NCBI GenBank assembly: GCA_038521345.1
Contig: JBCBKU010000009.1
Coordinates: 1-64,000 of the forward strand
Reading direction: 5' to 3'
Length of the DNA stretch: 64,000 nucleotides
Origin: JBCBKU01 sp038521345
Lineage (GTDB): Bacteria; Pseudomonadota; Alphaproteobacteria; Rhodobacterales; Rhodobacteraceae
The notes below the pieces were generated by a model. It was not told the DNA's origin. It did not search any database and saw only the letters and a list, made by a program, of their open reading frames with translations. Shown here in pieces: positions 26,498 through 36,261 of the stretch. The position numbers and the translations under genes were made by a program. Each line of letters begins with the position of its first letter. Positions within the stretch are counted from its first letter, which is position 1.

Positions 26498-27142
26498 ATG
26501 CTTAAGGCAGCCAATCTTCCGACGACCATCCCGGTATTCCCCCTTCCTGGGGCATTGCTGTTGCCGCGCGCGCGCCTGCCGCTGCACATTTTCGAGCCGC
26601 GTTACTTGCAGATGCTGGATGACACGCTGAAGACGGATCATCGGCTAATTGGCATGATCCAACCGGCTCAGATCCCGGGAAAACCCGAGAACCGGCTGCA
26701 CGCCATCGGCTGCGCAGGACGGCTTACCGCATTCTCGGAGACCGAGGATGGCCGATACATGATCACCCTGTCCGGCGTCTCCCGGTACCGCGTTGTGCAA
26801 GAGGTCGAAGGATTCTCGCCCTATCGACGCTGCGACGTGACGTGGGACGGGTTTTCGCGCGACACCGGACCGACCGAAAGCGATCCGGGCTTCGAACGGG
26901 AACCGTTCATGGCACTGTTAATGAGGTTCTTCGAGGATCAGGGGCTTTCAACCGATTGGTCGTCGCTTGGTCAGGCTGAGGATGAGCTCTTGATAAATTC
27001 GTTGTCCATGTTGTGCCCGTTCGAGCCTGAGGACAAACAGGCGCTTCTCGAGGCGCCGTCACTGACGACACGGCGCGAGACTTTGGTGACCCTGATCGAG
27101 TTCGCACTTCGCGGGGGTCATGCTGAGGAAAAGATGCAGTGA
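26498..27142 (+). CDS. LON substrate-binding domain protein
   Basis: A 214-residue stand-alone LON N-terminal (PUA-like) domain: IPVFPLPGALLLPRARLPLHI and FEPRYLQMLDDTL at the start, CAGRLTAFSETEDGRY in the middle. It has no ATPase or protease domain. Its role is unproven, perhaps substrate recognition. It sits between cnoX and the UPF0434 gene, whose GTG overlaps its stop. Confidence 0.92.
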   Translation: MLKAANLPTTIPVFPLPGALLLPRARLPLHIFEPRYLQMLDDTLKTDHRLIGMIQPAQIPGKPENRLHAIGCAGRLTAFSETEDGRYMITLSGVSRYRVVQEVEGFSPYRRCDVTWDGFSRDTGPTESDPGFEREPFMALLMRFFEDQGLSTDWSSLGQAEDELLINSLSMLCPFEPEDKQALLEAPSLTTRRETLVTLIEFALRGGHAEEKMQ

Positions 27143-27318
27143 CCGGGCCAGCGTTTGACCGGCACATGCTGGAGTTTCTGGTGTGCCCGAGGTCCAATGC
27201 GCCGCTGACCTACGACCCAGAGGCGAGCGAGTTGATCTCGAAGGCAGCGCATCTGGCATTTCCGATCCGTGACGGAATCCCCATCATGTTGATTGACGAA
27301 GCGCGACCGCTGGATTGA
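27139..27318 (+). CDS. UPF0434/Trm112-like small protein
   Basis: 59 residues starting at GTG 27139, which overlaps the LON gene stop (GTGA). Family motifs: MLEFLVCPRSNAPLTYD, then AFPIRDGIPIML and DEAR. It lacks the second Cys of the CxxC knuckle seen in the E. coli member, so zinc binding is doubtful. Trm112 itself activates methyltransferases; for UPF0434 proteins this role is not shown. It converges with ubiH, four bases apart. Confidence 0.9.
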   Translation: MTGPAFDRHMLEFLVCPRSNAPLTYDPEASELISKAAHLAFPIRDGIPIMLIDEARPLD

Positions 27319-27322
27319 TCCG

Positions 27323-28537
27323 CTAGAGGGCCTGGCCCCGTGCCAACCTGGGAAGGTCGCCATTGAGGCCGGCAGCCTCGCGGATGATCGCGCGCCCCAG
27401 CGACGGCAAGCGGTTGACCACCTCGAACCCAATTGTGCGACCTGCCCGGAGAACCGGGTTGTTGTTTGAGAAAAGGCTGTTGAATCCGTCCGTCGCGAAC
27501 GCCAGTGCGGTCGCATCGAACCTGCGCCAGCGCTGGTAGCGGTCGAGAACGTTTGCGTGGCCGATGTCTTCGCCACGACGTGCGGCCTCCACGACGACTT
27601 CGGCCAATGCCGCCACGTCGCGTAGGCCCGCGTTCAGCCCTTGGCCGGCAATGGGATGAACCGCGTGCGCCGCGTCTCCGATCAAGGCAAGACGCCGGGC
27701 GGTGAAGGCGCGGGCAACCGACAGCAAAAGGGGGAAGGTCGTGCGTTCACCCGCCAAATGAATTTCGCCGAGATGGTTTCCGAAACGTCGGCGAAGCTCA
27801 TCAAGGTAGGCTTCCGAGTCCAGTCCGCTGATCCACGTCGCCTGGCGCGTACGCTCGGTCCAGACGATCGAAGAGCGGTTGCCGGTCAGGGGGAGGATGG
27901 CGAGCGGACCTGACGGAAGGAAATGCTGATACGCCGTCCCGCCATGGGGCCTGTCGTGTTCGACGGCGCAAACAAGCGCAGTTTGATTGTAGTCCCGGCC
28001 CCAACGCCCGATGCCCGCGTTGGTGGCAAGCGCGCTATTCCGTCCATCTGCAGCGACAAGCAAACGGGTCGTGGAGACTGAGCCGTCGGAAAACTCCACA
28101 CGCGTGCCGTTGGATCCGGGCACCTCGCGGCGCACACCCGCCTGCTTGGTGATCGAGTTGTCCAAAGCGCGTGCAAGGGCCGGGCGCAGATGACGATCTT
28201 CGATCATAAACCCCATGGGTCCTTCATCGATCTGCGTGTGGCTGAGATCGAGAACAAACGGCGATGGCCGACCGCCGAGAGGGCCATCAGATACACGTAT
28301 GTCTAGAATCGGCTGTGACACGTTGGCGAGCTCGGCCCAGATCCCCAGTGCTGTCAAAACCCGTTCGGATGCCCGCGCCAAGGCATAGCTTCGCCCGCTG
28401 AACCCTTCCGGCGCGACACTGGTATCCGTCCTTGGGTCGGCCAAACAGACACGCAGTCCGCCCAGTGTCAAAGCGCGCGCAAGGGTCAGCCCGTTCAGGC
28501 CACCACCGGCAACGACGACATCATAGTCATGGTTCAT
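27323..28537 (-). CDS. FAD-dependent ubiquinone-biosynthesis hydroxylase (UbiH/UbiF/COQ6 family)
   Basis: 404 residues from ATG 28535-28537. The frame stays open 86 codons further, but the FAD-binding start (DYDVVVAGGGLNGLTLARAL) fixes the real N-terminus. Other motifs: VAADGRNSALATNAGI (DG motif) and GDAAHAVHPIAGQGLNAGL (GD motif). The family hydroxylates the aromatic ring during ubiquinone synthesis. Which carbon cannot be decided by eye, since alphaproteobacterial members vary in regioselectivity. It is divergent from the amidase gene, 81 bases apart. Confidence 0.9.
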   Translation of the reverse strand: MNHDYDVVVAGGGLNGLTLARALTLGGLRVCLADPRTDTSVAPEGFSGRSYALARASERVLTALGIWAELANVSQPILDIRVSDGPLGGRPSPFVLDLSHTQIDEGPMGFMIEDRHLRPALARALDNSITKQAGVRREVPGSNGTRVEFSDGSVSTTRLLVAADGRNSALATNAGIGRWGRDYNQTALVCAVEHDRPHGGTAYQHFLPSGPLAILPLTGNRSSIVWTERTRQATWISGLDSEAYLDELRRRFGNHLGEIHLAGERTTFPLLLSVARAFTARRLALIGDAAHAVHPIAGQGLNAGLRDVAALAEVVVEAARRGEDIGHANVLDRYQRWRRFDATALAFATDGFNSLFSNNNPVLRAGRTIGFEVVNRLPSLGRAIIREAAGLNGDLPRLARGQAL

Positions 28538-28618
28538 GCCTCGGACTATGGGTCGCCGGGCGGCGTTGTCCATGGGGCCTTGCGCCGCTAGGGTTAGGAT
28601 GACGGGTCTGGAGGCACC

Positions 28619-29944
28619 ATGACACTGGACGAATGGCGAGTGGCGCGCGCGGCCGAGATCGGCCGCGCCATTGGTGCCGGGGAACTTGATCCCGTTGCCT
28701 TGACCGAGGCCTACCTTGATGCCGCCGAGGCCCATAGCGCCGGAGACCAGATCTATGCCCGTCTGATGCGTGCGCGGGCCCTTGCAGAAGCGCACAGTGC
28801 GTCGGAGCGCGCCAAATCGGGAATGCGCCGTGGGCCGCTGGACGGTGTCCCTGTGTCCTGGAAGGACTTGTTTGATACGGCTGGAACGCGGACTGAGGCT
28901 GGAACGCGGCTGCTTGAAGGGCGGATACCGTTATCTGACGCGGCGGTTCTGGCCCGGGCGACAGGGGCCGGTCTTGTCTGCCTTGGCAAGACTCACATGA
29001 CAGAGTTGGCGTTTTCGGGTCTCGGTTTGAATCCGATCACCGCCACGCCCCCCAATGTGCACGACGGGGATCAAGTGGCGGGCGGGTCGTCCTCAGGCGC
29101 GGCTGCATCAGTGGCCCACGGTCTTGCAGCTGGCGGAATCGGCTCCGACACCGCCGGATCGGTGCGCATTCCCGCAGTCTGGAACGACCTTGTCGGACTG
29201 AAGACGCGGTCGGGAACTTTGCCCCTTTCCGGAGTGGTTCCATTGGCACCGCAATTCGACACGGTCGGTCCGCTTTGCCGGAGTGTGGAGGATGCCGCCC
29301 TTCTTTTGGGCGCGATGGGCGGGCCCGAGGTTGATCTGACGGCTGCGGGGCTCGGTGGCGTAAGATTCGTTGTGTTGACGACGCTGGCCATGGATGACCT
29401 CGCGGCCCCTGTTGAATCGGCCTTCGAGAATGCCTTGGCGCGTCTGGAAATCGCTGGAGCAAAAGTCGTACGCGCCGAAGCGCCGGAACAGGCCGAAGCG
29501 ACAGAGCTTGCCGGCGTGCTCTTTGCCGGTGAGGGTTACGGGGTGTGGCGCGACGAGATCGAGACACGACCGGATGCGATGTACCCCTTGATCCTCGAGC
29601 GCTTTCGTGGCGGTTCGGCTTTTTCGGCCGCCGATTATGTGGCCGCGTGGCGGCGTCTGGACGAGCTGCGTGAGGAATATACAGCGCGGTTCGCAGGGTT
29701 TGACGCGGTACTGGCGCCGACTTGCGCCAATCTGCCCCCGATGGCCAGCGATCTTCTGAACGACCCGGAGCTCTTCATACGCGAGAACCTTCTGGCGTTG
29801 CGGAACACGCGCATTGCCAGCTTGATGGGTCTTGCCGCACTGACCGTTCCAACAGGGGTGCCACAGACCGGGTTGATGCTTTCGGCGCCGAGCGAGGCGC
29901 GGCTGTTGCGGCTGGGACGCGCTGTGGAGACTGCGCTGGCCTAA
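28619..29944 (+). CDS. Amidase-signature family hydrolase
   Basis: 441 residues with the Ser-cisSer-Lys machinery: K82 in VSWKDLFD, the GGSSSGAAAS loop at 155-164 and nucleophile S181 in GIGSDTAGSVRIPA. It is related to GatA, but without gatB/gatC nearby and with a divergent C-terminus, so more likely a free amidase. It starts the plus-strand group amidase, aminotransferase, ftsK, lolA. Confidence 0.9.
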   Translation: MTLDEWRVARAAEIGRAIGAGELDPVALTEAYLDAAEAHSAGDQIYARLMRARALAEAHSASERAKSGMRRGPLDGVPVSWKDLFDTAGTRTEAGTRLLEGRIPLSDAAVLARATGAGLVCLGKTHMTELAFSGLGLNPITATPPNVHDGDQVAGGSSSGAAASVAHGLAAGGIGSDTAGSVRIPAVWNDLVGLKTRSGTLPLSGVVPLAPQFDTVGPLCRSVEDAALLLGAMGGPEVDLTAAGLGGVRFVVLTTLAMDDLAAPVESAFENALARLEIAGAKVVRAEAPEQAEATELAGVLFAGEGYGVWRDEIETRPDAMYPLILERFRGGSAFSAADYVAAWRRLDELREEYTARFAGFDAVLAPTCANLPPMASDLLNDPELFIRENLLALRNTRIASLMGLAALTVPTGVPQTGLMLSAPSEARLLRLGRAVETALA

Positions 29945-30063
29945 CGGCCACATCCAATCGCTTCGGTTGTGATTTAGCGCCGTTTTTCTGGACCCGGACG
30001 GCAAGCTTCGGTTAAGACATGAGGAAAGCGGGACGCATGATCCCGCAACCGAGGCAGTCAGTT

Positions 30064-31239
30064 ATGGTACCCGAGCGGTTTTCCGATCTTCCGGAATACG
30101 CCTTTCCGCGTCTTCGACGCCTTCTCGAAGTGCATGCTGCGGGCGGTGAAGTTATTCAAATGACCATCGGGGAACCCCGCCACGGGTTTCCCAATTGGGT
30201 CGGGGCAGTTCTGGCCGAGAACCTCGATGGGTTCGCCAAATACCCACCGAATGACGGGACACCCGAACTGCTTGCCGCGATGTCCTCATGGATTGCGTCG
30301 CGCTACGGGGTCTCCTGCCCGCCCGAACGCCTTATGGCGTTGAACGGCACGCGCGAAGGTCTATTCAATGCTGCTTTGGCCCTTTGCCCGGAAGCCAAGG
30401 CGGGTAAGACGCCGGCTGTTCTCGTGCCGAACCCGTTTTATCAGGTCTATGCCGTGGCCGCGAAGTCAGTGGGGGCCGAACCGGTCTTTGTGCCGGCGCG
30501 GGCCGAAACGGGATTTCTGCCTGACTTCGCCGCCGTGCCAACCGAAGTTCTGAACCGGACCAGCATCGTCTATCTGTGCTCGCCGGCCAATCCGCAGGGT
30601 GCAGTTGCAGATCGCGCTTACTGGTCAGAGCTTCTCGATCTCGCCGAGCGCTACGATTTTCGCGTCTTTGCGGATGAGTGTTACTCCGAGATCTATCGCG
30701 CCGATCCACCCCCGGGCGGCCTTGAGGTCGCCGATGCTCTTGGTACGAACCCGGAACGCGTGGTCGTGTTCCATTCGTTGTCCAAGAGATCCAACATGCC
30801 GGGTCTGCGCGCCGGGTTCGTCGCCTCAGGGCCCGAGGCCATGCGCGAAATCCGGCAGCTTCGCGCTTATGCCGGAGCCCCGCTGCCCCTGCCACTTCAG
30901 CGGGTCGCCGAACGGCTTTGGGCCGATGAGGATCACGTCTCGGCGTCCCGGGCCCTTTACCGCGAGAAGTTTGATATCGCGGACCGGGTCTTCGCAGGTG
31001 TGCAGGGATGCGGTGCGCCGGATGCCGGTTTTTTTCTTTGGTTGCCGGTCGAGGATGGCGAGGAGGCAGCAGTTCGGCTTTGGCGCGAAACGGGCGTTCG
31101 CGTCCTGCCTGGCGCCTATCTCGCCCGTGATGTGGACGGCGATAATCCGGGGCGGGGATATATTAGGGCGGCGCTTGTCGGCCCGGTGGACGAAACCGAG
31201 CGGGGCCTAACGCGGCTTCGCAATTGCTTGTTCAGGTAG
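30064..31239 (+). CDS. Class I/II PLP aminotransferase
   Basis: 391 residues from ATG 30064 with GAGG 9-12 bases ahead; the open frame begins at 30019 and an ATG at 30037 is the alternative. PLP Lys is K241 in HSLSKRSNMPGLRAGF. Other motifs: GEPRHGFPNWV, YPPNDGTPEL, NPFYQVY and ADECYSEIY. The sequence resembles DapC-like succinyl-diaminopimelate transaminases, so a role in lysine or peptidoglycan precursor synthesis is possible but unproven. It ends 11 bases before ftsK. Confidence 0.88.
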   Translation: MVPERFSDLPEYAFPRLRRLLEVHAAGGEVIQMTIGEPRHGFPNWVGAVLAENLDGFAKYPPNDGTPELLAAMSSWIASRYGVSCPPERLMALNGTREGLFNAALALCPEAKAGKTPAVLVPNPFYQVYAVAAKSVGAEPVFVPARAETGFLPDFAAVPTEVLNRTSIVYLCSPANPQGAVADRAYWSELLDLAERYDFRVFADECYSEIYRADPPPGGLEVADALGTNPERVVVFHSLSKRSNMPGLRAGFVASGPEAMREIRQLRAYAGAPLPLPLQRVAERLWADEDHVSASRALYREKFDIADRVFAGVQGCGAPDAGFFLWLPVEDGEEAAVRLWRETGVRVLPGAYLARDVDGDNPGRGYIRAALVGPVDETERGLTRLRNCLFR

Positions 31240-31250
31240 GACAGTACGGG

Positions 31251-33953
31251 ATGGCGTATCAGACACGGCAGCGGGATCCACTTCTGGATAGAGACATGCA
31301 GGCGGCGCTAGAGCGCCGGGCGCGCGAATTAATCGGGCTTGCCTTACTGGCAGTTGGGTCGTTGCTGGCGCTGATCCTCTGGTCGTATTCACCGGACGAT
31401 CCGTCCTGGCTAGCCGCAACGGACGCGCCGGTATCGAATTTCCTTGGCTATTTCGGGGCCTCGATTGCATCGCCAGTTTTCGTGATTTCCGGTTTTGGAG
31501 CGTGGGCCGTTGTGGTGATCGCTGTGGTCTGGGGACTTCGATTCATAACCGGTCGCGGCACCGAGCGGGCGATTGCCCGCCTCATCTTCGCGCCGATCGC
31601 CGTTGCTTTAGCGTCGGTCTTTGTGTCGACCTATGTACCGCCGGCGGGTTGGAGTCATTCCTTTGGGCTGGGCGGTTTGTTTGGCGATACGGTTCTTGGC
31701 GCGGTCCTTGGGGTTGTGCCGGTCACAGCAACGCTTGGTCTGAAGATGCTTTCTTTTGTCCTTTTGTGCGCTGTCGCGGCGATCGGACTGTTCGTCCTTG
31801 GGTGCACGCGTGACGAGCTTTGGCGGTTTGGGCGTTTCATGATCCGCGGTGTCTTGCTCGCATATGATCGGTTGCTCTGGCTGCTCGGGGCGACTGCGGC
31901 CCTGCTGTTCAAGGGCGCAGCGGCGGCAGGCCGGATGGCTACGACCCGACGCCCGCGGGCTCTTGAAAAAGATGGCATCGTCGCCCATCCCATGACGCCT
32001 CCGGAAGGCGAAGCTCTGGCCGCGGAGCAATCGCTGCGTCGCCCGGCGGCGGGCGGCCTGCTGTCGCGAGCGCTGGGTCGGACACCGTTACCCGAGCCGG
32101 GAGGCGAACCCGGCTCACCCATCGATCCAGACCTTTCGGCCAAGATCTCGGACGCCGTGCGTGCCAGACGTGCTGACGGTTCAGGACTTGGGCTTCGTGG
32201 CCCGACACCCATCATGTTGCGCGCGACGGATCGCGTCGATGACGAGCTTGAGATGCGGGATCTTCCGGAATCCGAACTCGTACCCCCGGCTCCAATTGTC
32301 GTTCCGGTCGAGCCCGCGCCGACCTTTGAAAGCGCGCGCGCCGAACGGCCACGGGTTGTCCAGCCTGCTGCCAAACCGCCGAAGCCGTCTGCCCGCGCCG
32401 AGGCCGAAGCGCAACCTTCGTTGTTTGATGACCGCTTTGCCGACTACGAACTTCCGGCGCTTGGACTGCTGGCGCCTGCCGTTCAGGATACAGGACGCCA
32501 GCTCTCGGACGAAGCGCTCGAAGAGAACGCCCGCATGCTTGAAGCGGTTTTGGACGATTATGGCGTTAAGGGTGAGATCGTCAGTGTGCGACCCGGGCCT
32601 GTCGTAACCATGTACGAACTGGAACCGGCGCCGGGATTGAAGGCCAGTCGCGTTATCGGTCTGGCCGACGACATCGCGCGGTCGATGTCGGCACTCTCGG
32701 CGCGAGTTTCGACTGTCCCAGGTCGGTCTGTTATCGGGATCGAGCTTCCCAACGCCCATCGTGAGAAGGTGATGCTGCGCGAGCAGCTGGCCAGTCGGGA
32801 TTACGGAGACGGGACGCAAAGCCTGCCACTGGCATTGGGCAAGGATATCGGCGGTGCGCCGGTGGTCGCGAACCTTGCCAAGATGCCCCACCTGCTTATT
32901 GCCGGGACGACGGGATCCGGTAAGTCAGTCGCCATCAACACAATGATCCTGTCGCTTCTCTACAAGCTAACCCCAGAGCAGTGCCGGTTGATTATGATCG
33001 ACCCCAAGATGCTAGAACTATCCGTCTACGACGGCATTCCGCATCTTCTGTCTCCTGTCGTGACCGACCCCAAGAAAGCCGTCGTGGCCCTGAAATGGGT
33101 CGTCGGTGAGATGGAGGAACGGTATCGCAAGATGTCGAAGATGGGAGTTCGGAACATCGAAGGCTACAACGGTCGTGTTGCGGACGCGCTTTCGAAGGGC
33201 GAAACCTTTTCGCGCACGGTGCAGACCGGTTTTGACGATGACACAGGAGAGCCGATTTTCGAGACCGAAGAGATTACGCCGGAGGCGATCCCGTATATCG
33301 TCGTGATCGTCGATGAGATGGCCGACCTGATGATGGTGGCCGGCAAGGAGATCGAAGCCTGCATCCAGCGCCTTGCGCAGATGGCCCGGGCAAGCGGTAT
33401 TCACCTGATCATGGCGACTCAGCGCCCCTCGGTCGACGTGATCACCGGCACGATTAAGGCAAACTTTCCGACGCGAATTTCGTTCCAGGTAACGTCCAAG
33501 GTCGATAGTCGCACAATCCTTGGCGAGCAGGGTGCCGAGCAACTGCTTGGCATGGGAGACATGCTGTACATGGCCGGGGGCGCCAAGATCACGCGTGTGC
33601 ACGGGCCCTTCGTCAGTGACGAAGAAGTGGAAGAGATCGTGTCGCACCTGAAGGGCTTTGGTCCACCCGACTACATCTCGGGGGTGGTCGAAGGACCGGA
33701 AGAGGAAAAAACCAGCAATATCGATGCGGTTCTGGGCCTTGGCGGAAACACCGACGGTGAAGACGCGCTGTACGATCAGGCAGTGGCGATCGTCATTAAG
33801 GACCGAAAATGCTCGACCTCGTATATCCAGCGCAAGCTTGGCATCGGCTACAACAAGGCCGCCCGCCTTGTTGAGAGGATGGAAGACGAAGGCGTGGTGA
33901 GTTCCGCCAACCATGTGGGCAAGCGCGAGATCTTGGTCCCCGAACAAGGGTGA
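31251..33953 (+). CDS. ftsK: DNA translocase FtsK
   Basis: 900 residues from ATG 31251 (AGGA 9 bases ahead; the frame opens at 31224). The N-terminus has four membrane helices (~30-200), then a Pro/Glu-rich linker and the RecA-like motor with Walker A GTTGSGKS at 552-559 and Walker B VIVDEMADLMMVAGKE. The C-terminal winged helix (gamma) reads KCSTSYIQRKLGIGYNKAA. It pumps chromosome termini through the division septum and activates XerCD at dif. The linker is of modest length, as in other alphaproteobacteria. Confidence 0.97.
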   Translation: MAYQTRQRDPLLDRDMQAALERRARELIGLALLAVGSLLALILWSYSPDDPSWLAATDAPVSNFLGYFGASIASPVFVISGFGAWAVVVIAVVWGLRFITGRGTERAIARLIFAPIAVALASVFVSTYVPPAGWSHSFGLGGLFGDTVLGAVLGVVPVTATLGLKMLSFVLLCAVAAIGLFVLGCTRDELWRFGRFMIRGVLLAYDRLLWLLGATAALLFKGAAAAGRMATTRRPRALEKDGIVAHPMTPPEGEALAAEQSLRRPAAGGLLSRALGRTPLPEPGGEPGSPIDPDLSAKISDAVRARRADGSGLGLRGPTPIMLRATDRVDDELEMRDLPESELVPPAPIVVPVEPAPTFESARAERPRVVQPAAKPPKPSARAEAEAQPSLFDDRFADYELPALGLLAPAVQDTGRQLSDEALEENARMLEAVLDDYGVKGEIVSVRPGPVVTMYELEPAPGLKASRVIGLADDIARSMSALSARVSTVPGRSVIGIELPNAHREKVMLREQLASRDYGDGTQSLPLALGKDIGGAPVVANLAKMPHLLIAGTTGSGKSVAINTMILSLLYKLTPEQCRLIMIDPKMLELSVYDGIPHLLSPVVTDPKKAVVALKWVVGEMEERYRKMSKMGVRNIEGYNGRVADALSKGETFSRTVQTGFDDDTGEPIFETEEITPEAIPYIVVIVDEMADLMMVAGKEIEACIQRLAQMARASGIHLIMATQRPSVDVITGTIKANFPTRISFQVTSKVDSRTILGEQGAEQLLGMGDMLYMAGGAKITRVHGPFVSDEEVEEIVSHLKGFGPPDYISGVVEGPEEEKTSNIDAVLGLGGNTDGEDALYDQAVAIVIKDRKCSTSYIQRKLGIGYNKAARLVERMEDEGVVSSANHVGKREILVPEQG

Positions 33954-34030
33954 AGCATCCGTTATCGCCTAACGATGGCGAAGCGCGTCAGGTTCCATTA
34001 TATTGGAGCCAAAACAACGGAGCAGTCGAT

Positions 34031-34642
34031 ATGAAGCGCAGAGACTTCCTTGCCACTGGCGTGGCAGCTGCGGCCGTGATGGCCGCGGGACCGGTCACCG
34101 CACAGGCGATACCTCTTGATCGGATCTCAAGCTACTTCAACGCAATCGAGACCCTTCAGGCAAAATTCGCTCAGTTCAATCCGGACGGCACAATCGCAAG
34201 CGGGACGCTTTACATTCGCCGGCCGGGCCGGATGCGGTTCGAATACGATCCCCCGCAGCGGGCCCTTGTCATGGCCGGCGCTGGCCAGCTGGCGATTTTT
34301 GATGGCCGGTCGAACGAGAGCCGGCCGGAGCAATATCCGCTGCGGCGCACGCCTCTGAACATCCTTCTGGAACGCGACGTTCGGTTGGGGGCCAATGGCG
34401 TGGTCGTTGGGCATTCAGGCGACGCCAGTGCAACACGTGTGATCGCGCGCGACCCGCAGCGCCCCGAGATGGGCTGGATCGAGTTCGTGTTCGCCGAGCG
34501 TCCGTTGCGGATGACGGAATGGACCGTCGTGGACGACGCCGGACAGAGAACCCGCACGGTGCTTTCGGAATTGCGCACAGGCGTACAGCTGGCCAACTCT
34601 CTGTTCTCGATCCAGGACGAAACGAACCGCCGGAACCAATAG
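34031..34642 (+). CDS. lolA: Outer-membrane lipoprotein carrier LolA, with Tat-like signal
   Basis: 203 residues from ATG 34031 (GGAG upstream); the frame opens 27 codons earlier over the ftsK end. The signal MKRRDFLATGVAAAAVMAAG has a twin-Arg RRDFL motif, then a hydrophobic stretch and a cleavage site near AQA. The mature LolA domain has ETLQAKFAQFNPDGTIASG, GRMRFEYDPPQ and a C-terminal LRTGVQLANSLFS. It carries lipoproteins across the periplasm from LolCDE. Export by Tat rather than Sec is an inference from the motif. Confidence 0.92.
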   Translation: MKRRDFLATGVAAAAVMAAGPVTAQAIPLDRISSYFNAIETLQAKFAQFNPDGTIASGTLYIRRPGRMRFEYDPPQRALVMAGAGQLAIFDGRSNESRPEQYPLRRTPLNILLERDVRLGANGVVVGHSGDASATRVIARDPQRPEMGWIEFVFAERPLRMTEWTVVDDAGQRTRTVLSELRTGVQLANSLFSIQDETNRRNQ

Positions 34643-34646
34643 AAAC

Positions 34647-35225
34647 TCAGCGGCAGGTGGCCAATTGCGCGTCGTAAGTTACGGCGCGCGTGGCAACATC
34701 GCCTGCGACCTCAACCAGCCATGACTTGGCGTTGTAGCTGCCGCGTGCATAACCCGTGCGGCCCTCGTGGTAGGCCAGATACTGGTTGCGCGCATCATTA
34801 AGCGGTATGCCGAGCGACGCTTCGGATTTTGCCATGTACCACCCCATGAAATCTGTGGCGTCTTCAATGTCGTCGCGTTTCGCACTCCGGCGGCCTGTCT
34901 CGGCACGGTATTCATCCCACGTCCCGTCGAGCGCCTGGCTATAGCCATAGGCCGAGGATTGCCGGCCCATCGGGATCACCCCGAGCGAGTAGCGATAGGG
35001 CGTTCGCGCGTTGCCGATGAATTTCGACTCTTGATAAATCGTCGCCATTTGAACAGCGACGGGGACGCCCCAACGGCGCTCGGTCCGTTCCATGGCGCGA
35101 AGATAGTTCGGGCGCTGGCTCACGATACTGCAGGCGTTGTCTAGGTTGCGTGGCGCCGAATACTCGGCGCTGCCGCAACCTGCGACCATCACCAGCAATA
35201 TGAGAGCGCGGAGGGATCTGCTCAT
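34647..35225 (-). CDS. Transglycosylase SLT-domain lipoprotein
   Basis: 192 residues. The lipoprotein signal ends at VMVAGCGSA (lipid Cys 17). The domain looks like a lytic-transglycosylase fold with the likely catalytic E66 in TIYQESKF and the motif AYGYSQALDGTWDEY. It would cut peptidoglycan glycan strands from the inner face of the outer membrane. It converges with lolA, four bases apart. Confidence 0.85.
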   Translation of the reverse strand: MSRSLRALILLVMVAGCGSAEYSAPRNLDNACSIVSQRPNYLRAMERTERRWGVPVAVQMATIYQESKFIGNARTPYRYSLGVIPMGRQSSAYGYSQALDGTWDEYRAETGRRSAKRDDIEDATDFMGWYMAKSEASLGIPLNDARNQYLAYHEGRTGYARGSYNAKSWLVEVAGDVATRAVTYDAQLATCR

Positions 35226-35297
35226 CTGCCTCGCTCTTCTTTGTTTTGCGGCAGTCTATCTAAATTGCTGACGTACCGGAATCCCTAATTCGACCCC

Positions 35298-36179
35298 TCA
35301 AATCACGAAAGCGAGGATCAGGGGCAGGTAAAGGACGCTAAGGCAAGTGGACGTCACGACAAGGGCGGCCACGGGCTCAGACTCAGCGCCGTACTTTTCG
35401 GCCAGCAGATAGGATGTAACGGCGACGGGCGTCGCGACCTGCAAAACCAAAACCGCAAATGGAACGGCATCTAGCGCGAAATAGCGACCGATTGGCCAAC
35501 TAATCGCAACGGCAAGGATGACCTTCACAACCGAAAGCACCAGGGCGCGGCCAAGCCCGGCCACGGACAGCCGGGCAATGGCAACCCCGAGTGTGATCAA
35601 CATCATTGGGATCGCCATTTGACCGACAAGTGAGATGGCGTTGCCAAGAAAGGTGGGTACCTGCCAGTCCTGCCAAAGGAAGATTCCGCCGACTATCGTG
35701 GCAAGAACAAGGGGTTCGCGCAGCGCCTTCAATGGGTTACCTCCTCCGGCGACCACCCAAAGGCCGAAGGTGAATGAGTAGATGGCCATAATCGCAAATA
35801 TCACAACGGCAAAGCCGAGCCCCTCGTTCCCGAACGCAAAAAGCGCCAACGGCAGACCGAGGTTTCCGGTGTTCCCGAAGATAAGCGGTGCCAGATAGGT
35901 TCGGCGCTCAAGACCCATGCAACAGACAAGCGCCCAGACGGCGATGGTAAGCGCTCCGTAGGTTGCCAATGTGGCGAGTGAAACCGACGCCAACGCCGAG
36001 GGCGCGATCTCTGTTTCTACCAAAGCCATGAAAATTAGGCAGGGAACGGCGAGCGTCATCGCCAGATGGGTGACGAACCGGATCTGGTATTCGACCCCAA
36101 GCCGCACCCAAAAGAAGCCAATTGCCGCCAATAAAAACACCGGTGCGACAATCTCGAGCACTGTTAGAACAAGGTTCAC
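35298..36179 (-). CDS. AEC-family auxin-efflux-type carrier
   Basis: A 293-residue membrane protein with about ten hydrophobic segments and the AEC pattern: PVFLLAAIGFFWVRLG at the start, FGNTGNLGLPLALFAFG in the middle (the broken-helix NxGxxGxP signature) and VVTSTCLSVLYLPLILA at the end. These carriers move organic acids such as malonate or malate. The substrate is unknown. It is divergent from hspQ, 82 bases apart. Confidence 0.9.
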   Translation of the reverse strand: MNLVLTVLEIVAPVFLLAAIGFFWVRLGVEYQIRFVTHLAMTLAVPCLIFMALVETEIAPSALASVSLATLATYGALTIAVWALVCCMGLERRTYLAPLIFGNTGNLGLPLALFAFGNEGLGFAVVIFAIMAIYSFTFGLWVVAGGGNPLKALREPLVLATIVGGIFLWQDWQVPTFLGNAISLVGQMAIPMMLITLGVAIARLSVAGLGRALVLSVVKVILAVAISWPIGRYFALDAVPFAVLVLQVATPVAVTSYLLAEKYGAESEPVAALVVTSTCLSVLYLPLILAFVI

Positions 36180-36261
36180 ACTCTGTTTCTCCGAAAGTCC
36201 TTTGGCGTCGTGGACAGCCCTAAAGCGAAGGCGTAGTAACGATTCTCAGGGGGACGTTTTT

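Noticed and set aside
29943..29984. AACGGC/GCCGTT pair with T run after the amidase gene as a terminator
   Set aside because: The loop of about 30 bases is too long for a convincing intrinsic terminator.
36180..36261. RpoH promoter in front of hspQ
   Set aside because: Only a CCTTTGG-like -35 with a too-short spacer to a CCCTAAA block is visible.
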